From: CAZOGW01 sp964579415
GTDB lineage: Bacteria > Actinomycetota > Acidimicrobiia > Spongiisociales > UBA5794
Direction: 5' to 3'
Assembly (NCBI GenBank): GCA_964579415.1
Contig: CAZOGW010000030.1
Location: 1 to 27,820 of the forward strand
Length of the DNA: 27,820 nucleotides
The position numbers and the translations under genes were made by a program. Positions 1 through 7,387 of the stretch are shown here, one piece after another. A model generated the notes under the pieces. It made no database searches and was not told the origin of the DNA. It saw only the letters and a program-made list of their open reading frames with translations. The number at the start of each line of letters is the position of its first letter. Positions within the stretch are counted from its first letter, which is position 1.

Positions 1-211
1 GGAGGAGGTTGCCGAGTCTCCTGTGGAGCCGGTGGCGGCTCCGCCGGTGGCCCGGCCGCGGCGCCGTGCCGCGCCGGCGGCCAGGACCGCTCCTGCTGTG
101 GATGCGGTCGAGCCTGAGCCGGTGGTGGTGGAGGAGGTTGCCGAGTCTCCTGTGGAGCCGGTGGCGGCTCCGCCGGTTGCCCGGCCGCGGCGCCGTGCCG
201 CGCCGGCGGCC
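1..211 (+). repeat. 129-bp tandem repeat inside the Ala/Pro-rich gene
   Basis: Bases 1 to about 82 recur almost identically at 130 to about 211, a period of 129 bp or 43 codons. The copies keep the reading frame, so they give a protein repeat. The array continues leftward out of the window. In-frame repeats like this can expand or contract without disrupting the gene. Confidence 0.85.
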
Positions 212-823
212 AAGACCCCTGCGCCCGCCGTCGAAACGACTCCGGCTGCAGCAGCGTCCCCGACGGTCGCCGCACCGCCGACGCCGGCCGAGCCGGAGCG
301 GGCTGTCGCCACTCCCGCCGCCCGCGCCGAGCCGGCGCCAGAGCCGGAGCCGCAGCGGTCGCTCACCGTCGCCCCCCGGCCGGAGGCGGCCGCGCCACCC
401 CGCCGGTCCCGTCCGGCACGGGCCACCGACCCCGCCATCGCCGAGCCGGTGGCGGGCATGGTCGACGTCATCAAGCTCACCGAGTCGGTTATCGCATCTC
501 TCGAATCCGAGACCGACTTCACCACGGAGGTCGGCACCGGGCTGGTCGCCAATCCCTCCAACAACCTGTCTCGGGTCATGGAGGCGATCCTGCGCGATGC
601 ATCCCGCCGTGGCGGCCAGGAGGTGCTGGTCTACGGTCAGGCCTCACAGAACCGCTACCGCTGGATGGTGGTCGACACCGGCCCCCGAGCCGACAACGAC
701 CCCGACCGCGCCCGCACCCTGGCCGAGGCCCAGCGCTTCATCCGCCGCGTCGGCGGCGTCGTCGAATGCCGTCCCGAGGGCGACTTCACGGTGTTCGTGG
801 TCGAGATACCGATGGCTTCCTGA
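1..823 (+). CDS. Ala/Pro-rich protein with degenerate GHKL-like C-terminal domain (5' end missing)
   Basis: The reading frame is open from base 2 and enters from outside the window, so the true start is not visible. The first ~150 visible residues are low-complexity Ala/Pro/Val/Arg sequence with two copies of a 43-residue repeat (PVEPVAAPPVARPRRRAAPA). The last ~115 residues, from about base 470, look like a worn histidine-kinase-type ATPase fold: an N-box-like helix (LSRVMEAILRDA), a VVDTGPRADND stretch where a DxGxG motif would sit, and a final GGVVECRPEGDFTVFVVEIP that matches the usual GG...F...LP ending of these domains. The ATP-binding glycines are not convincing, so it may be a regulatory rather than catalytic domain. 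The fold assignment is inference. The stop codon touches a heptamer array. Confidence 0.6.
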   Translation, partial: EEVAESPVEPVAAPPVARPRRRAAPAARTAPAVDAVEPEPVVVEEVAESPVEPVAAPPVARPRRRAAPAAKTPAPAVETTPAAAASPTVAAPPTPAEPERAVATPAARAEPAPEPEPQRSLTVAPRPEAAAPPRRSRPARATDPAIAEPVAGMVDVIKLTESVIASLESETDFTTEVGTGLVANPSNNLSRVMEAILRDASRRGGQEVLVYGQASQNRYRWMVVDTGPRADNDPDRARTLAEAQRFIRRVGGVVECRPEGDFTVFVVEIPMAS

Positions 824-871
824 CGTATCACGTATTACGTATCACGTATTACGTAATACGTGATACGTTTA
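823..871. repeat. Heptamer array A with 32-bp perfect palindrome
   Basis: Seven consecutive 7-bp units start at the last base of the upstream stop codon: four ACGTATY units, then units in the opposite orientation (ACGTAAT, ACGTGAT, ACGTTTA). Bases 837-850 and 855-868 are perfect reverse complements around a palindromic ACGT centre, giving a perfect 32-bp palindrome. It is strikingly AT-rich against its GC-rich surroundings. It could form a hairpin acting as a terminator, but there is no U-tract. Confidence 0.9.
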
Positions 872-914
872 CCAGGCCATACTCTCTCCTCCACGCTACG
901 AAGGGTCCTTACCG

Positions 915-1898
915 ATGAAGTTCGCCTGGCTGTGCAGTCACGAGGAGTACCAGCCCGAGGTCCTGGTCGAGCAGGCGGTACTCGCCGAGCGGTCCGGCTT
1001 CGACGTGGTTGCCGCCTCCGACCACTTCCACCCCTGGGTCGACGACCACTCGGCGGCCGGGTTCGTCTGGTCGTGGCTGGGCGCCGTCGCCTCGCGCACC
1101 GAGAAGGTGGAACTGGTCACCAGCGTCACCTGCCCCCTGTTCCATTACCACCCTGCCCTGGTGGCACAGGCCGCGGCCACGGTCGACCGCCTCAGCGGCG
1201 GTCGCTTCCTCCTCGGTGTCGGCACCGGCGAGAACATCAACGAAGGGCCGATGGGGTTCCGCTTCCCCGGCTACACGGAGCGCATCGCCCGCATGGGCGA
1301 GGCGCTGCAGATCATCCGCCGCCTCTTCGACGGCGAGAAGGTCGACTTCGACGGCGAGTACTACACCGCCGACAAGGCGAAGCTCTACAGCCCGCCCCTG
1401 AGCCGGATCCCGATCCTGATGGCGGCCGGCGGGCCCAAGTCGGCGACGTTTGCCGGGCGCCACGCCGGGGGCCTCATCACCAGCGTCAAGGACCCCGCCG
1501 AGACCGTGGCCAACGTCATCGCCCCCTTCCACGTCGCCTTCGCCGGCACCGACCGCACCGGGGCGAAGATCATCGCCACCCGCTGGGTGATCCTCGCCGG
1601 CGGCGAGGACGAGGCGTGGGAGGCCCTCACCGCCATGCGGGGGCTGCGCGCTCCCGGCCGTCTCGAGGCCGTAGACCCCATGGTGCTGCGCCGCCGGGCC
1701 GACGAGATGGACCGCAGCGAGATACTGAGCCGCTACGCGGTTGTCGCCGACGCCGAGCAACTCATCGCCGCCTACGCGCCCCTGGTCACCGACGTCGGCG
1801 CCGACGTGGTCTCGATCCAGGTGGCGTCCACCAACCCCGATGCCACCATCGCCATGATCGGTCGAGACGTCCTCCCCGCCCTCCGACGCCTCGGTTAA
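915..1898 (+). CDS. F420-dependent LLM-class oxidoreductase, glucose-6-phosphate dehydrogenase-like subfamily
   Basis: This is a 327-residue TIM-barrel protein of the luciferase-like monooxygenase class. Its N-terminus has SDHFHPW (residues 35-41), matching the SDHFQPW active-site segment of mycobacterial F420-dependent glucose-6-phosphate dehydrogenase. GVGTGE near residue 112 carries the expected Glu. Family members reduce or oxidise substrates with coenzyme F420 in the cytoplasm. The sugar-phosphate contacts are not obviously conserved, so the substrate is unknown; related enzymes act on alcohols or hydroxylated lipids. The ATG start follows a modest AAGGG at 900-904. The gene stands alone between heptamer arrays A and B and converges with metY. 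Confidence 0.85.
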   Translation: MKFAWLCSHEEYQPEVLVEQAVLAERSGFDVVAASDHFHPWVDDHSAAGFVWSWLGAVASRTEKVELVTSVTCPLFHYHPALVAQAAATVDRLSGGRFLLGVGTGENINEGPMGFRFPGYTERIARMGEALQIIRRLFDGEKVDFDGEYYTADKAKLYSPPLSRIPILMAAGGPKSATFAGRHAGGLITSVKDPAETVANVIAPFHVAFAGTDRTGAKIIATRWVILAGGEDEAWEALTAMRGLRAPGRLEAVDPMVLRRRADEMDRSEILSRYAVVADAEQLIAAYAPLVTDVGADVVSIQVASTNPDATIAMIGRDVLPALRRLG

Positions 1899-1913
1899 CT
1901 CGGGGACGTACGT

Positions 1914-1967
1914 GGTACTTGGTACTTGGTATCCGCGCCTACCAAGTACCAAGTACCCAGTACCCAT
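1914..1967. terminator. Heptamer array B forming an 18-bp perfect hairpin between convergent genes
   Basis: GGTACTT units on the left (1914-1931) are exact reverse complements of TACCAAG units on the right (1940-1957), with an 8-nt loop (TCCGCGCC). Two further units (TACCCAG, TACCCAT) run up to the metY stop codon. The position between two convergent genes and the stable stem suit a bidirectional terminator. Neither side has a U-tract, so termination is inference. Its unit differs from array A but has the same 7-bp period. Confidence 0.75.
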
Positions 1968-3272
1968 CTAGGCGAGGCTGCTGAAAGCCTCCGCAAAGTC
2001 TTCCCGTATGTCTTCAATATGCTCTATCCCCACCGACACGCGGATGAGGTCCGGGGTGACGCCGGCGGCGCGCTGCTCGGCGTCGGTGAGCTGCTGGTGG
2101 GTCGTCGATGCCGGGTGGATCACCAGGGTCTTGGCGTCGCCGACGTTGGCGAGGTGGCTGGCCAACTCCAGCGAGTCGATGACGGTCCGGGCCGCCTCGT
2201 AGCCGCCGGCGACGCCGAAGGAGAGGACGGAGCCGAAGCCGCGGGTGAGGTAGCGGCGCGCCAGGGAGTGGGAGGGATGGCTCTCCAACCCCGGGTACGA
2301 CACCCAGGTGACCCGGTCGTGAGCCTCCAGCCAGCGGGCCAGCTCCAGGGCGTTGTCACAGTGGCGCTGCACCCGCAGTGACAGCGTCTCCAGGCCCTGG
2401 AGGAAGAGGAAGCTGTTGAAAGGCGCCGGCGCCGGGCCCAGGTCGCGGAGGCCCTCGACGCGGGCCCGGATGGCGAAGGCGATGTTGCCGAACGGGCCTT
2501 CCGGCCCGAACACCTCGGCGAACTCGAGGCCGTGGTACCCGGGGGCAGGCTCGGTGAAGAGGGGGAACTTGTCCGAGCGCCAGTCGAACCTGCCCGAGTC
2601 GACGATGACACCGCCGATCGACGTGCCGTGGCCGCCGATCCACTTGGTGGCCGACGCCACCACGATGTCGGCGCCGTGCGAGATCGGCGCCACCAGGTAC
2701 CCGGCGGCGCCAAAGGTGTTGTCCACGATCAGCGGGATCCCGGCGTCGTGGGCCACTGCGGCGATCCGCTCCAGATCGGGGACGTTGTAGCGGGGGTTGC
2801 CGATCGACTCCACGTAGATGGCCTTGGTGTGCTCATCGACGGCGGCACCCAGGTCGTCAGCGTCGTCCCCCTCGACGAAACGCACCGTGATGCCGAGGCG
2901 GGGGAGCGCCACCTTGAACTGGTTGTAGCTCCCGCCGTACAGCGAACTGGTGGCGACGATGTTGTCGCCGGCCTGGGCGATGGTCGTGATGGCGACCAGT
3001 TGCGCCGCCTGCCCCGATGCCGTGGCCACCGCCGCCACCCCGCCCTCCAGGGCGGCGACGCGCTTCTCGAACACGTCGGTGGTGGGGTTCATGATGCGGG
3101 TGTAGATGTTCCCGATGTCGCGCAAGCCGAACAGGCTGGCGGCGTGTTCGGTGTCGTCGAAGACGTACGACGTCGTCTGGTAGATGGGAACCGCCCGGGC
3201 GTTGGTCGCCGGGTCGGGCTCCTGCCCGGCGTGGAGCTGGAGGGTCTCGAAGCGGTAACGCCGCGCCGTCAT
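1968..3272 (-). CDS. metY: O-acetylhomoserine sulfhydrylase (aminocarboxypropyltransferase)
   Basis: This 434-residue PLP-dependent enzyme of the Cys/Met-metabolism family makes homocysteine from O-acetylhomoserine and sulfide in the cytoplasm. It opens with the MetY-typical ETLQLHAGQEPDPATNARAVPIYQTTSY region, with YTRIMNPT near residue 57. The PLP-binding lysine is K210 in SATKWIGGHGT. The length is normal for MetY and longer than MetB/MetZ. The ATG at 3272 is chosen because GAGGAGG lies just upstream and the residues before it are not conserved-looking. Its start overlaps the stop of the small membrane protein gene by four bases (ATGA), so the two are probably co-translated. MetX, which makes its substrate, is encoded divergently. 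Confidence 0.95.
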   Translation of the reverse strand: MTARRYRFETLQLHAGQEPDPATNARAVPIYQTTSYVFDDTEHAASLFGLRDIGNIYTRIMNPTTDVFEKRVAALEGGVAAVATASGQAAQLVAITTIAQAGDNIVATSSLYGGSYNQFKVALPRLGITVRFVEGDDADDLGAAVDEHTKAIYVESIGNPRYNVPDLERIAAVAHDAGIPLIVDNTFGAAGYLVAPISHGADIVVASATKWIGGHGTSIGGVIVDSGRFDWRSDKFPLFTEPAPGYHGLEFAEVFGPEGPFGNIAFAIRARVEGLRDLGPAPAPFNSFLFLQGLETLSLRVQRHCDNALELARWLEAHDRVTWVSYPGLESHPSHSLARRYLTRGFGSVLSFGVAGGYEAARTVIDSLELASHLANVGDAKTLVIHPASTTHQQLTDAEQRAAGVTPDLIRVSVGIEHIEDIREDFAEAFSSLA

Positions 3273-3517
3273 GTCCCGTCCTCCTCGGGGTCCCCGTCGC
3301 CGCTGTCGTCCTGTGACCCGCGGGCGCGCTCGGAGGCACGCTCTTCCATCACGTACTCCATGCCCGGGTTGTAGATCTCCTCGAGGAGGCCCAGGCTGGA
3401 GCCGCGGAACCTCGGCTTGTCGTCGTCGCGGGGGCGCTCGACGGGCGGGTCGAGGGCGCGGTGACCCGCCCAGAACGCCAGCACGGCCACAACCGCGATC
3501 GCCACCCACAGCCACAT
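3269..3517 (-). CDS. Small single-pass membrane protein translationally coupled to metY
   Basis: This 82-residue protein has one N-terminal membrane segment (MWLWVAIAVVAVLAFWAG), a charged linker, an amphipathic stretch (SLGLLEEIYNPGMEYVMEER, about residues 41-60) and an acidic tail. I do not recognise the family. The LLEEIYNP-type segment looks like a conserved core rather than random sequence. The stop overlaps the metY start by four bases, so the two are an operon on the minus strand. The start at 3517 puts the hydrophobic segment at the extreme N-terminus; longer in-frame extensions run into unlikely sequence. No function is assigned. Confidence 0.65.
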   Translation of the reverse strand: MWLWVAIAVVAVLAFWAGHRALDPPVERPRDDDKPRFRGSSLGLLEEIYNPGMEYVMEERASERARGSQDDSGDGDPEEDGT

Positions 3518-3581
3518 GCCGGCAAGTGTCCCACAGCCAGGCACCCGACGGTGCGCTGTCCGGGAGGTGCCTGACGGGCAC

Positions 3582-3609
3582 GGGATGGTGGATACGGGAT
3601 ACTGGACAT
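3582..3609. repeat. Degenerate heptamer array in the metY/metX divergent region
   Basis: Four 7-bp units (GGGATGG, TGGATAC, GGGATAC, TGGACAT) lie in the 152-bp gap between the divergent membrane-protein gene and metX. They are imperfect but in 7-bp register. The rest of the gap holds a small inverted repeat (GCACC/GGTGC, 3541-3554) and no riboswitch fold I could recognise. Confidence 0.5.
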
Positions 3610-3669
3610 GGGTCACCGCCGTCAGGGGGCGATCAGTCACCTATCGTTGCGCTCTCCCCGGAGGAGTGC

Positions 3670-4827
3670 ATGGCTTCGTCGCTCGGCACGGTCGAGACCA
3701 GATTCTTCAGCTTCGGCAGCGTCGCCGACCCGTTCGTGCTGTCCTCGGGGGCATCCCTCCCCGGCGTCACGCTGGCCTACGAGACCTACGGCACCCTTGC
3801 CCCCGACGCCTCCAACGCCGTCCTGGTGTTCCACGCCCTCACCGGCAGCCAGCACGCCGCCGGGGTCAACCGGCACGTTCCCGGCATCGGAGGCCGGTGG
3901 ACCGAAGACAACCATGGGGGCTGGTGGGACGGGCTGATCGGCCCGGGCCGGGCCGTCGACACCGACCGCTGGTTCGTCGTCTGCGCCAACTACCTGGGCG
4001 GGTGCTACGGGTCCACCGGCCCCGACTCGCTGCACCCGGGGACCGGGGAGCGATGGGCCGGCGCCTTCCCCGCGGTGACCTTCGCCGACATGGTCGACGC
4101 CCACATCCCCCTGCTGGAGCACCTCGGCATCTCCCGCCTCCGCGCCGTCATGGGCGGCTCCACCGGCGGCCTCATGGTGCTCTCCCTGGCCACCCGCTAC
4201 CCCGACCTGGTCGACGTGGTGATCCCGGTGGCCAGCGGTCCCCGGGTCACCGACCAGCAGATGATCAGCAACTTCGAGCAGATCGCCGCCGTCCACGGCG
4301 ACTCCCGCTTCAACGGCGGCGACTACCACGCAGGCGAGCCCCCCGCGGCCGGTCTCAGCCTGGCGCGCATGATCCAGCACAAGACGTTCGTGTCGGTCCC
4401 GGCCCTGCGGGACCGGATCATCCCCGGCCTGCCAGACGGCGACGCCGGGCCCGGCGGCTACCGCCTCACCGACCCGCTGGAGTCGTACATGTGGCACCAG
4501 GGCCGCAAGTTCGCCCACCGTTTCGACGCCAACAGCCTGCTGCGCATCATCGGCGCCTGGCAGTCGTTCGACCTGGCCGCCGACGCCGGGGTCGACGACC
4601 TCGCCGACGTGTTCACCCGCTGCAAGCAGCAGCAATTCCTGGTGTTCTCCGTCGACAGCGACGGTTGCTTCACCCCCGCAGAGCAGGAGGAGCTGCTCGG
4701 CTACCTGGACCTGGCCGACGTCGCCCACACCGGGGTCACCATCCACTCCGACCGCGGTCACGACTCGTTCCTGGTGGAGCAGCGGCTGTACGCCGAGCAC
4801 ATCGCCGGCGCCCTCGACGGTGGCTGA
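3670..4827 (+). CDS. metX: Homoserine O-acetyltransferase
   Basis: This 385-residue alpha/beta-hydrolase transfers an acetyl group from acetyl-CoA to homoserine, the first committed step of methionine synthesis here. The catalytic triad is visible: nucleophile S164 in GGSTGG, an Asp in VDSDGCFTP (D329 or D331) and H364 in DRGHDSFL. The FHALTGSQH oxyanion region and NYLGGCYGSTGP are typical of the family. Most homologues have GGSMGG; Thr here is a mild deviation. The ATG follows GGAGGAG with good spacing. Acetyl rather than succinyl specificity is inferred from the MetY partner. The last 8 bases overlap the start of murI. Confidence 0.95.
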   Translation: MASSLGTVETRFFSFGSVADPFVLSSGASLPGVTLAYETYGTLAPDASNAVLVFHALTGSQHAAGVNRHVPGIGGRWTEDNHGGWWDGLIGPGRAVDTDRWFVVCANYLGGCYGSTGPDSLHPGTGERWAGAFPAVTFADMVDAHIPLLEHLGISRLRAVMGGSTGGLMVLSLATRYPDLVDVVIPVASGPRVTDQQMISNFEQIAAVHGDSRFNGGDYHAGEPPAAGLSLARMIQHKTFVSVPALRDRIIPGLPDGDAGPGGYRLTDPLESYMWHQGRKFAHRFDANSLLRIIGAWQSFDLAADAGVDDLADVFTRCKQQQFLVFSVDSDGCFTPAEQEELLGYLDLADVAHTGVTIHSDRGHDSFLVEQRLYAEHIAGALDGG

Positions 4828-5632
4828 CACATCCGCCCGCAACGGCACCCCGGCGACGGTGGGAGTGTTCGACTCCGGCGTCGGCGGCCTGTCCGTCGTG
4901 GCCGAGATCGTGCGCCAGTGGCCCCAGGTCCGCCTCGACTACCTCGCCGACCAGGCCTGGGCGCCCTACGGGGAGCGCAGCCTGGAGGCGGTACGTGACC
5001 GCAGCTTCGCGGTGGTCGACCACCTGCTCGACCGCGGCGCCGCCGCCGTGGTCGTCGCCTGCAACACCGCTTCGGCGGCGGCGCTGCACCCGCTGCGGTC
5101 CCGCCACCCGGCGGTGCCGTTCGTGGGGATGGAACCGGCGGTGAAGCCGGCGGCCGAGCAGAGCGACCGGGGAGTCGTCGGGGTCCTCGCCACCACCGCC
5201 ACCTTCCAGGGGGAGCTCTACGCATCGGTGGTGGACCGTCACGCCGGGTCGGTGCAGGTGCTGGAACGGGCCGGCACCGGGCTGGTGGACCTCATCGAGC
5301 GGGGCGCCGTCGACGGGCCCGAGATCGAGGCGCTGCTGGCGACCCACCTGGCGCCCCTCGTCGCCGCCGGCATCGACACGCTGGTGTTGGGGTGCACCCA
5401 CTACCCCTTCATCACCGCCCCGATCCGCCGTATCGTCGGCCCCGGCGTGCGGCTCATCGACCCTGCCCCGGCGGTGGCCCGGCAGCTCGGCCGGGTCCTC
5501 GCCGAGCGGGGTATCACCACCGGCGGCGGGCCGTCCGCCTACCGGACCACCGGCGACGCCGCCCTTCTGCAGGCCCAGATCCTGTCGCTGCTGGGACGTA
5601 GGGTGGACACGCAGGCGGCCCACATCGTCTGA
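4820..5632 (+). CDS. murI: Glutamate racemase
   Basis: This 270-residue cytoplasmic enzyme converts L-glutamate to D-glutamate for peptidoglycan. Signature motifs are present: FDSGVGGLSV (residues 17-26), ACNTASAAAL with catalytic C81, and GCTHYPF with catalytic C192. The two-cysteine, cofactor-independent mechanism is established for the family. The start is GTG at 4820, eight bases inside metX, so translation is likely coupled to metX. Pairing a cell-wall gene with methionine synthesis is not functionally obvious and may be simple operon packing. A perfect palindrome (TTGGCGCCAA, 5640-5649) follows the stop. Confidence 0.95.
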   Translation: MADTSARNGTPATVGVFDSGVGGLSVVAEIVRQWPQVRLDYLADQAWAPYGERSLEAVRDRSFAVVDHLLDRGAAAVVVACNTASAAALHPLRSRHPAVPFVGMEPAVKPAAEQSDRGVVGVLATTATFQGELYASVVDRHAGSVQVLERAGTGLVDLIERGAVDGPEIEALLATHLAPLVAAGIDTLVLGCTHYPFITAPIRRIVGPGVRLIDPAPAVARQLGRVLAERGITTGGGPSAYRTTGDAALLQAQILSLLGRRVDTQAAHIV

Positions 5633-5639
5633 CAGGACC

Positions 5640-5762
5640 TTGGCGCCAACCCGGCATCCCTGGTGTGCCGTCAGCCTCCGCCCTGAACCACAGAACACTG
5701 TAGAATCTTCTCGTCCGAGCTACGGCGTGCAGCAAATTGTCTTCGCCGCGAAGGAGGCAGCG
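5640..5762 (+). promoter_or_regulatory. Upstream region of the first small HTH gene
   Basis: TTGGCGCCAA (5640-5649) is a perfect 10-bp palindrome just after murI. TAGAAT at 5701-5706 fits an actinobacterial -10 hexamer; no good -35 precedes it. AAGGAGG (5751-5757) is a strong ribosome site that fixes the ATG at 5763. The promoter call is tentative. Confidence 0.4.
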
Positions 5763-6002
5763 ATGGACCAGTCAGAGCAGTTTCCCCCGGTACTGGACAC
5801 CGCCATGGTGGCGGAACTCCTCGGCATGAACATCCAGGTGGTCCGCCGCATGGCGCGCGAGGGGCAGATCCCCTCCTACCGGTTACCCGGGGGTCGTACC
5901 TTCCGCTTCTTCCGCGATGAGATCCTGGAGTGGCTACGGGGATTCCCGGTCGATCCCGCCGCCGAGGCGGCCGAAGACCTCGAGGAGGAGGTCGAGGCCT
6001 GA
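5763..6002 (+). CDS. Small helix-turn-helix DNA-binding protein (excisionase/BldC-like)
   Basis: This 79-residue protein has a MerR-like winged helix: VLDTAMVAELLGMNIQVVRRMAREGQIPSYRL forms the helix-turn-helix and the Pro-rich turn, followed by the wing and FRFFRDEILEWLRG. The C-terminus is an acidic tail. The family includes phage excisionases and the streptomycete regulator BldC. Nothing phage-like is nearby, so a chromosomal transcription factor is more likely. It is a paralogue of the protein at 8313-8561. A GAGGAGGAGG stretch in its 3' end probably serves as the ribosome site of the overlapping next gene. Confidence 0.85.
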   Translation: MDQSEQFPPVLDTAMVAELLGMNIQVVRRMAREGQIPSYRLPGGRTFRFFRDEILEWLRGFPVDPAAEAAEDLEEEVEA

Positions 6003-6532
6003 ACCCCGGCGACCCCCCGCCCGGTGACGACCCGTTCACGGGCGAGCTGGCCGACATCGCCCGCAGCGGGGCCCGCGAGTGGGAGCGGGACCTGGCCACC
6101 TGGGAGAGCGACGCCGAGGCGTTGCGGCTCCGCTCCCGGTCGATGGTCAACGTGTTGTGGGAGGCGATGCAACGCGGCGACCGGGTGTCTCTCACCGTCG
6201 GTGAGCACGTCTTCGCCGGCGACCTGCTGGCGGCGCGCGGCGACCTGGTCATCGTCGAGGTGGGTGACGCCAGCGTGGCGGTGAACGTCGCCGCCATCGA
6301 CATCGTCTCGCTGCAGCGCCACGGCGGCGGCACCTCCGGCGACCGCACCTACGGCTCGCTGCGCGCCTATCTGGGCATGCTGGAAGTGGAGGGCACCCCG
6401 GCCCGCTTCGTCGGGGACCGTTTCGACATCCGCGGGCGCATAGTCGCCGTGGCCGCCGACCACGTGCTGGTGGCCGTGCCCGGTGGGGAGCAGGCAGTGC
6501 CGCTGGCCGCCCTCGGCGCCGCCATCGTCTGA
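5999..6532 (+). CDS. Protein of unknown function, possible small beta-barrel domain
   Basis: I do not recognise this ~177-residue cytoplasmic protein. A charged helix (ADIARSGAREWERDLATWESDAEALRLRSRSM) is followed by two stretches rich in beta strands (GDRVSLTVGEHVFAGDLLAARGDLVIVEVG and GRIVAVAADHVLVAVPGGEQAVPL), reminiscent of an Sm-like barrel; that is inference. The start is uncertain. An in-frame ATG at 5930 would give a 73-bp overlap and an Arg/Gly N-terminus that looks like out-of-frame sequence. CTG at 5999 forms a CTGA overlap with the preceding stop behind GAGGAGGAGG. TTG at 6122 or ATG at 6143 are later options. It is probably co-expressed with the preceding HTH gene. Confidence 0.6.
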   Translation: MNPGDPPPGDDPFTGELADIARSGAREWERDLATWESDAEALRLRSRSMVNVLWEAMQRGDRVSLTVGEHVFAGDLLAARGDLVIVEVGDASVAVNVAAIDIVSLQRHGGGTSGDRTYGSLRAYLGMLEVEGTPARFVGDRFDIRGRIVAVAADHVLVAVPGGEQAVPLAALGAAIV

Positions 6533-6539
6533 CCCGACC

Positions 6540-7325
6540 TCAGCGCGGTTCGATGAGGAGTGATTGGGCGCTCTGCCCGAAGGTCCCCTCGATATCGGCG
6601 AGGCGGGCGGTGGCCGATCCCATGCCCTCGCTCCCCGCCACCGTGGCGGCATCGACCAGGATCCACTCACCGACGGGGCGCCGGGCGAACGCCACCGTGA
6701 GGTCGGTGTTGACGAACAGGTAGCGGTCGGCGGTGAGATAGGTACTCACCCCGTTGCCGAAGTCGCTGACGGCGGCGGCCCGCTGGGACGGCGTCGGCTC
6801 CTCGCCCTCGACCACGGCGGCTGCGAGCCGCATCCACACCGTCGCCGGCCCCGGCACCGAAGCGGAGCCGGAGACGAACGCCTTCTGTACCGCCTGGGCG
6901 TGGAAGCCGTCACCGAACCAGCCGGGCATCTCCGGGTCGAAGTCGTCGCTGGTCGGCGGGGGGCCGGGGAGAGACACGGCGCGTTGGTCCACCGGAGGGG
7001 ACGCGCCCGCCCGGCGGATGAACACCCAGGCGTGGGCGGTGGCAACCTCGTCGTCGCCGTCGAGCAGCGAGGCGGCCAGGAGCCGCACCCGGCGCCCCGG
7101 CCGGACGGTCCGTACCGCCGTGCGCAGCTCGGCTACCGGCACCGGGCGCAGCAACTCCATGGTGAACCGGGCCACCTGGAACTCCTCGCCGGCGGCACGC
7201 TCGAAAGTCCGCATCAGCAGCGCCGCCGGCGGGCCGCCGTGCTGGACCCCGGGGAACCACGGTCCCCGGGTGAGCTCGGTGGCGGCGAAGGTGACGTCTC
7301 CGGTCTGTCTGAAGAGTGGTTCCAT
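6540..7325 (-). CDS. Acyl-CoA thioesterase family protein (double hotdog)
   Basis: This 261-residue protein has the layout of the TesB-like/4HBT_3 thioesterase families: two hotdog repeats joined by a Pro-rich linker. RGPWFPGVQHGGPPAALLMRTFER (about residues 20-43) is the first hotdog helix with its typical HGGPP turn. RFTMELLRPVPV and WVFIRRAG follow, and the second half contains DFGNGVSTYLTADRYLFVNTDLTVAFARRP. Such enzymes hydrolyse acyl-CoA to free acid and CoA in the cytoplasm. The substrate is not predictable. It converges with the unknown gene on plus, seven bases apart, and is divergent from the AlkA-like gene. Confidence 0.8.
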   Translation of the reverse strand: MEPLFRQTGDVTFAATELTRGPWFPGVQHGGPPAALLMRTFERAAGEEFQVARFTMELLRPVPVAELRTAVRTVRPGRRVRLLAASLLDGDDEVATAHAWVFIRRAGASPPVDQRAVSLPGPPPTSDDFDPEMPGWFGDGFHAQAVQKAFVSGSASVPGPATVWMRLAAAVVEGEEPTPSQRAAAVSDFGNGVSTYLTADRYLFVNTDLTVAFARRPVGEWILVDAATVAGSEGMGSATARLADIEGTFGQSAQSLLIEPR

Positions 7326-7387
7326 GGGCGGGGATGGTAAGCGGCAGGGCGGGTAGCGACGGCCAGGTCACGAGTAGCGTGAGCGGG

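Noticed and set aside
3270..3581. Extending metY upstream to base 3581
   Set aside because: The extra residues are Arg/Pro-rich, overlap the membrane protein gene out of frame, and the ATG at 3272 has a strong ribosome site.
3518..3669. A SAM-type riboswitch in the metY/metX divergent region
   Set aside because: Only short inverted repeats and a degenerate heptamer array are visible; no conserved riboswitch core could be recognised.
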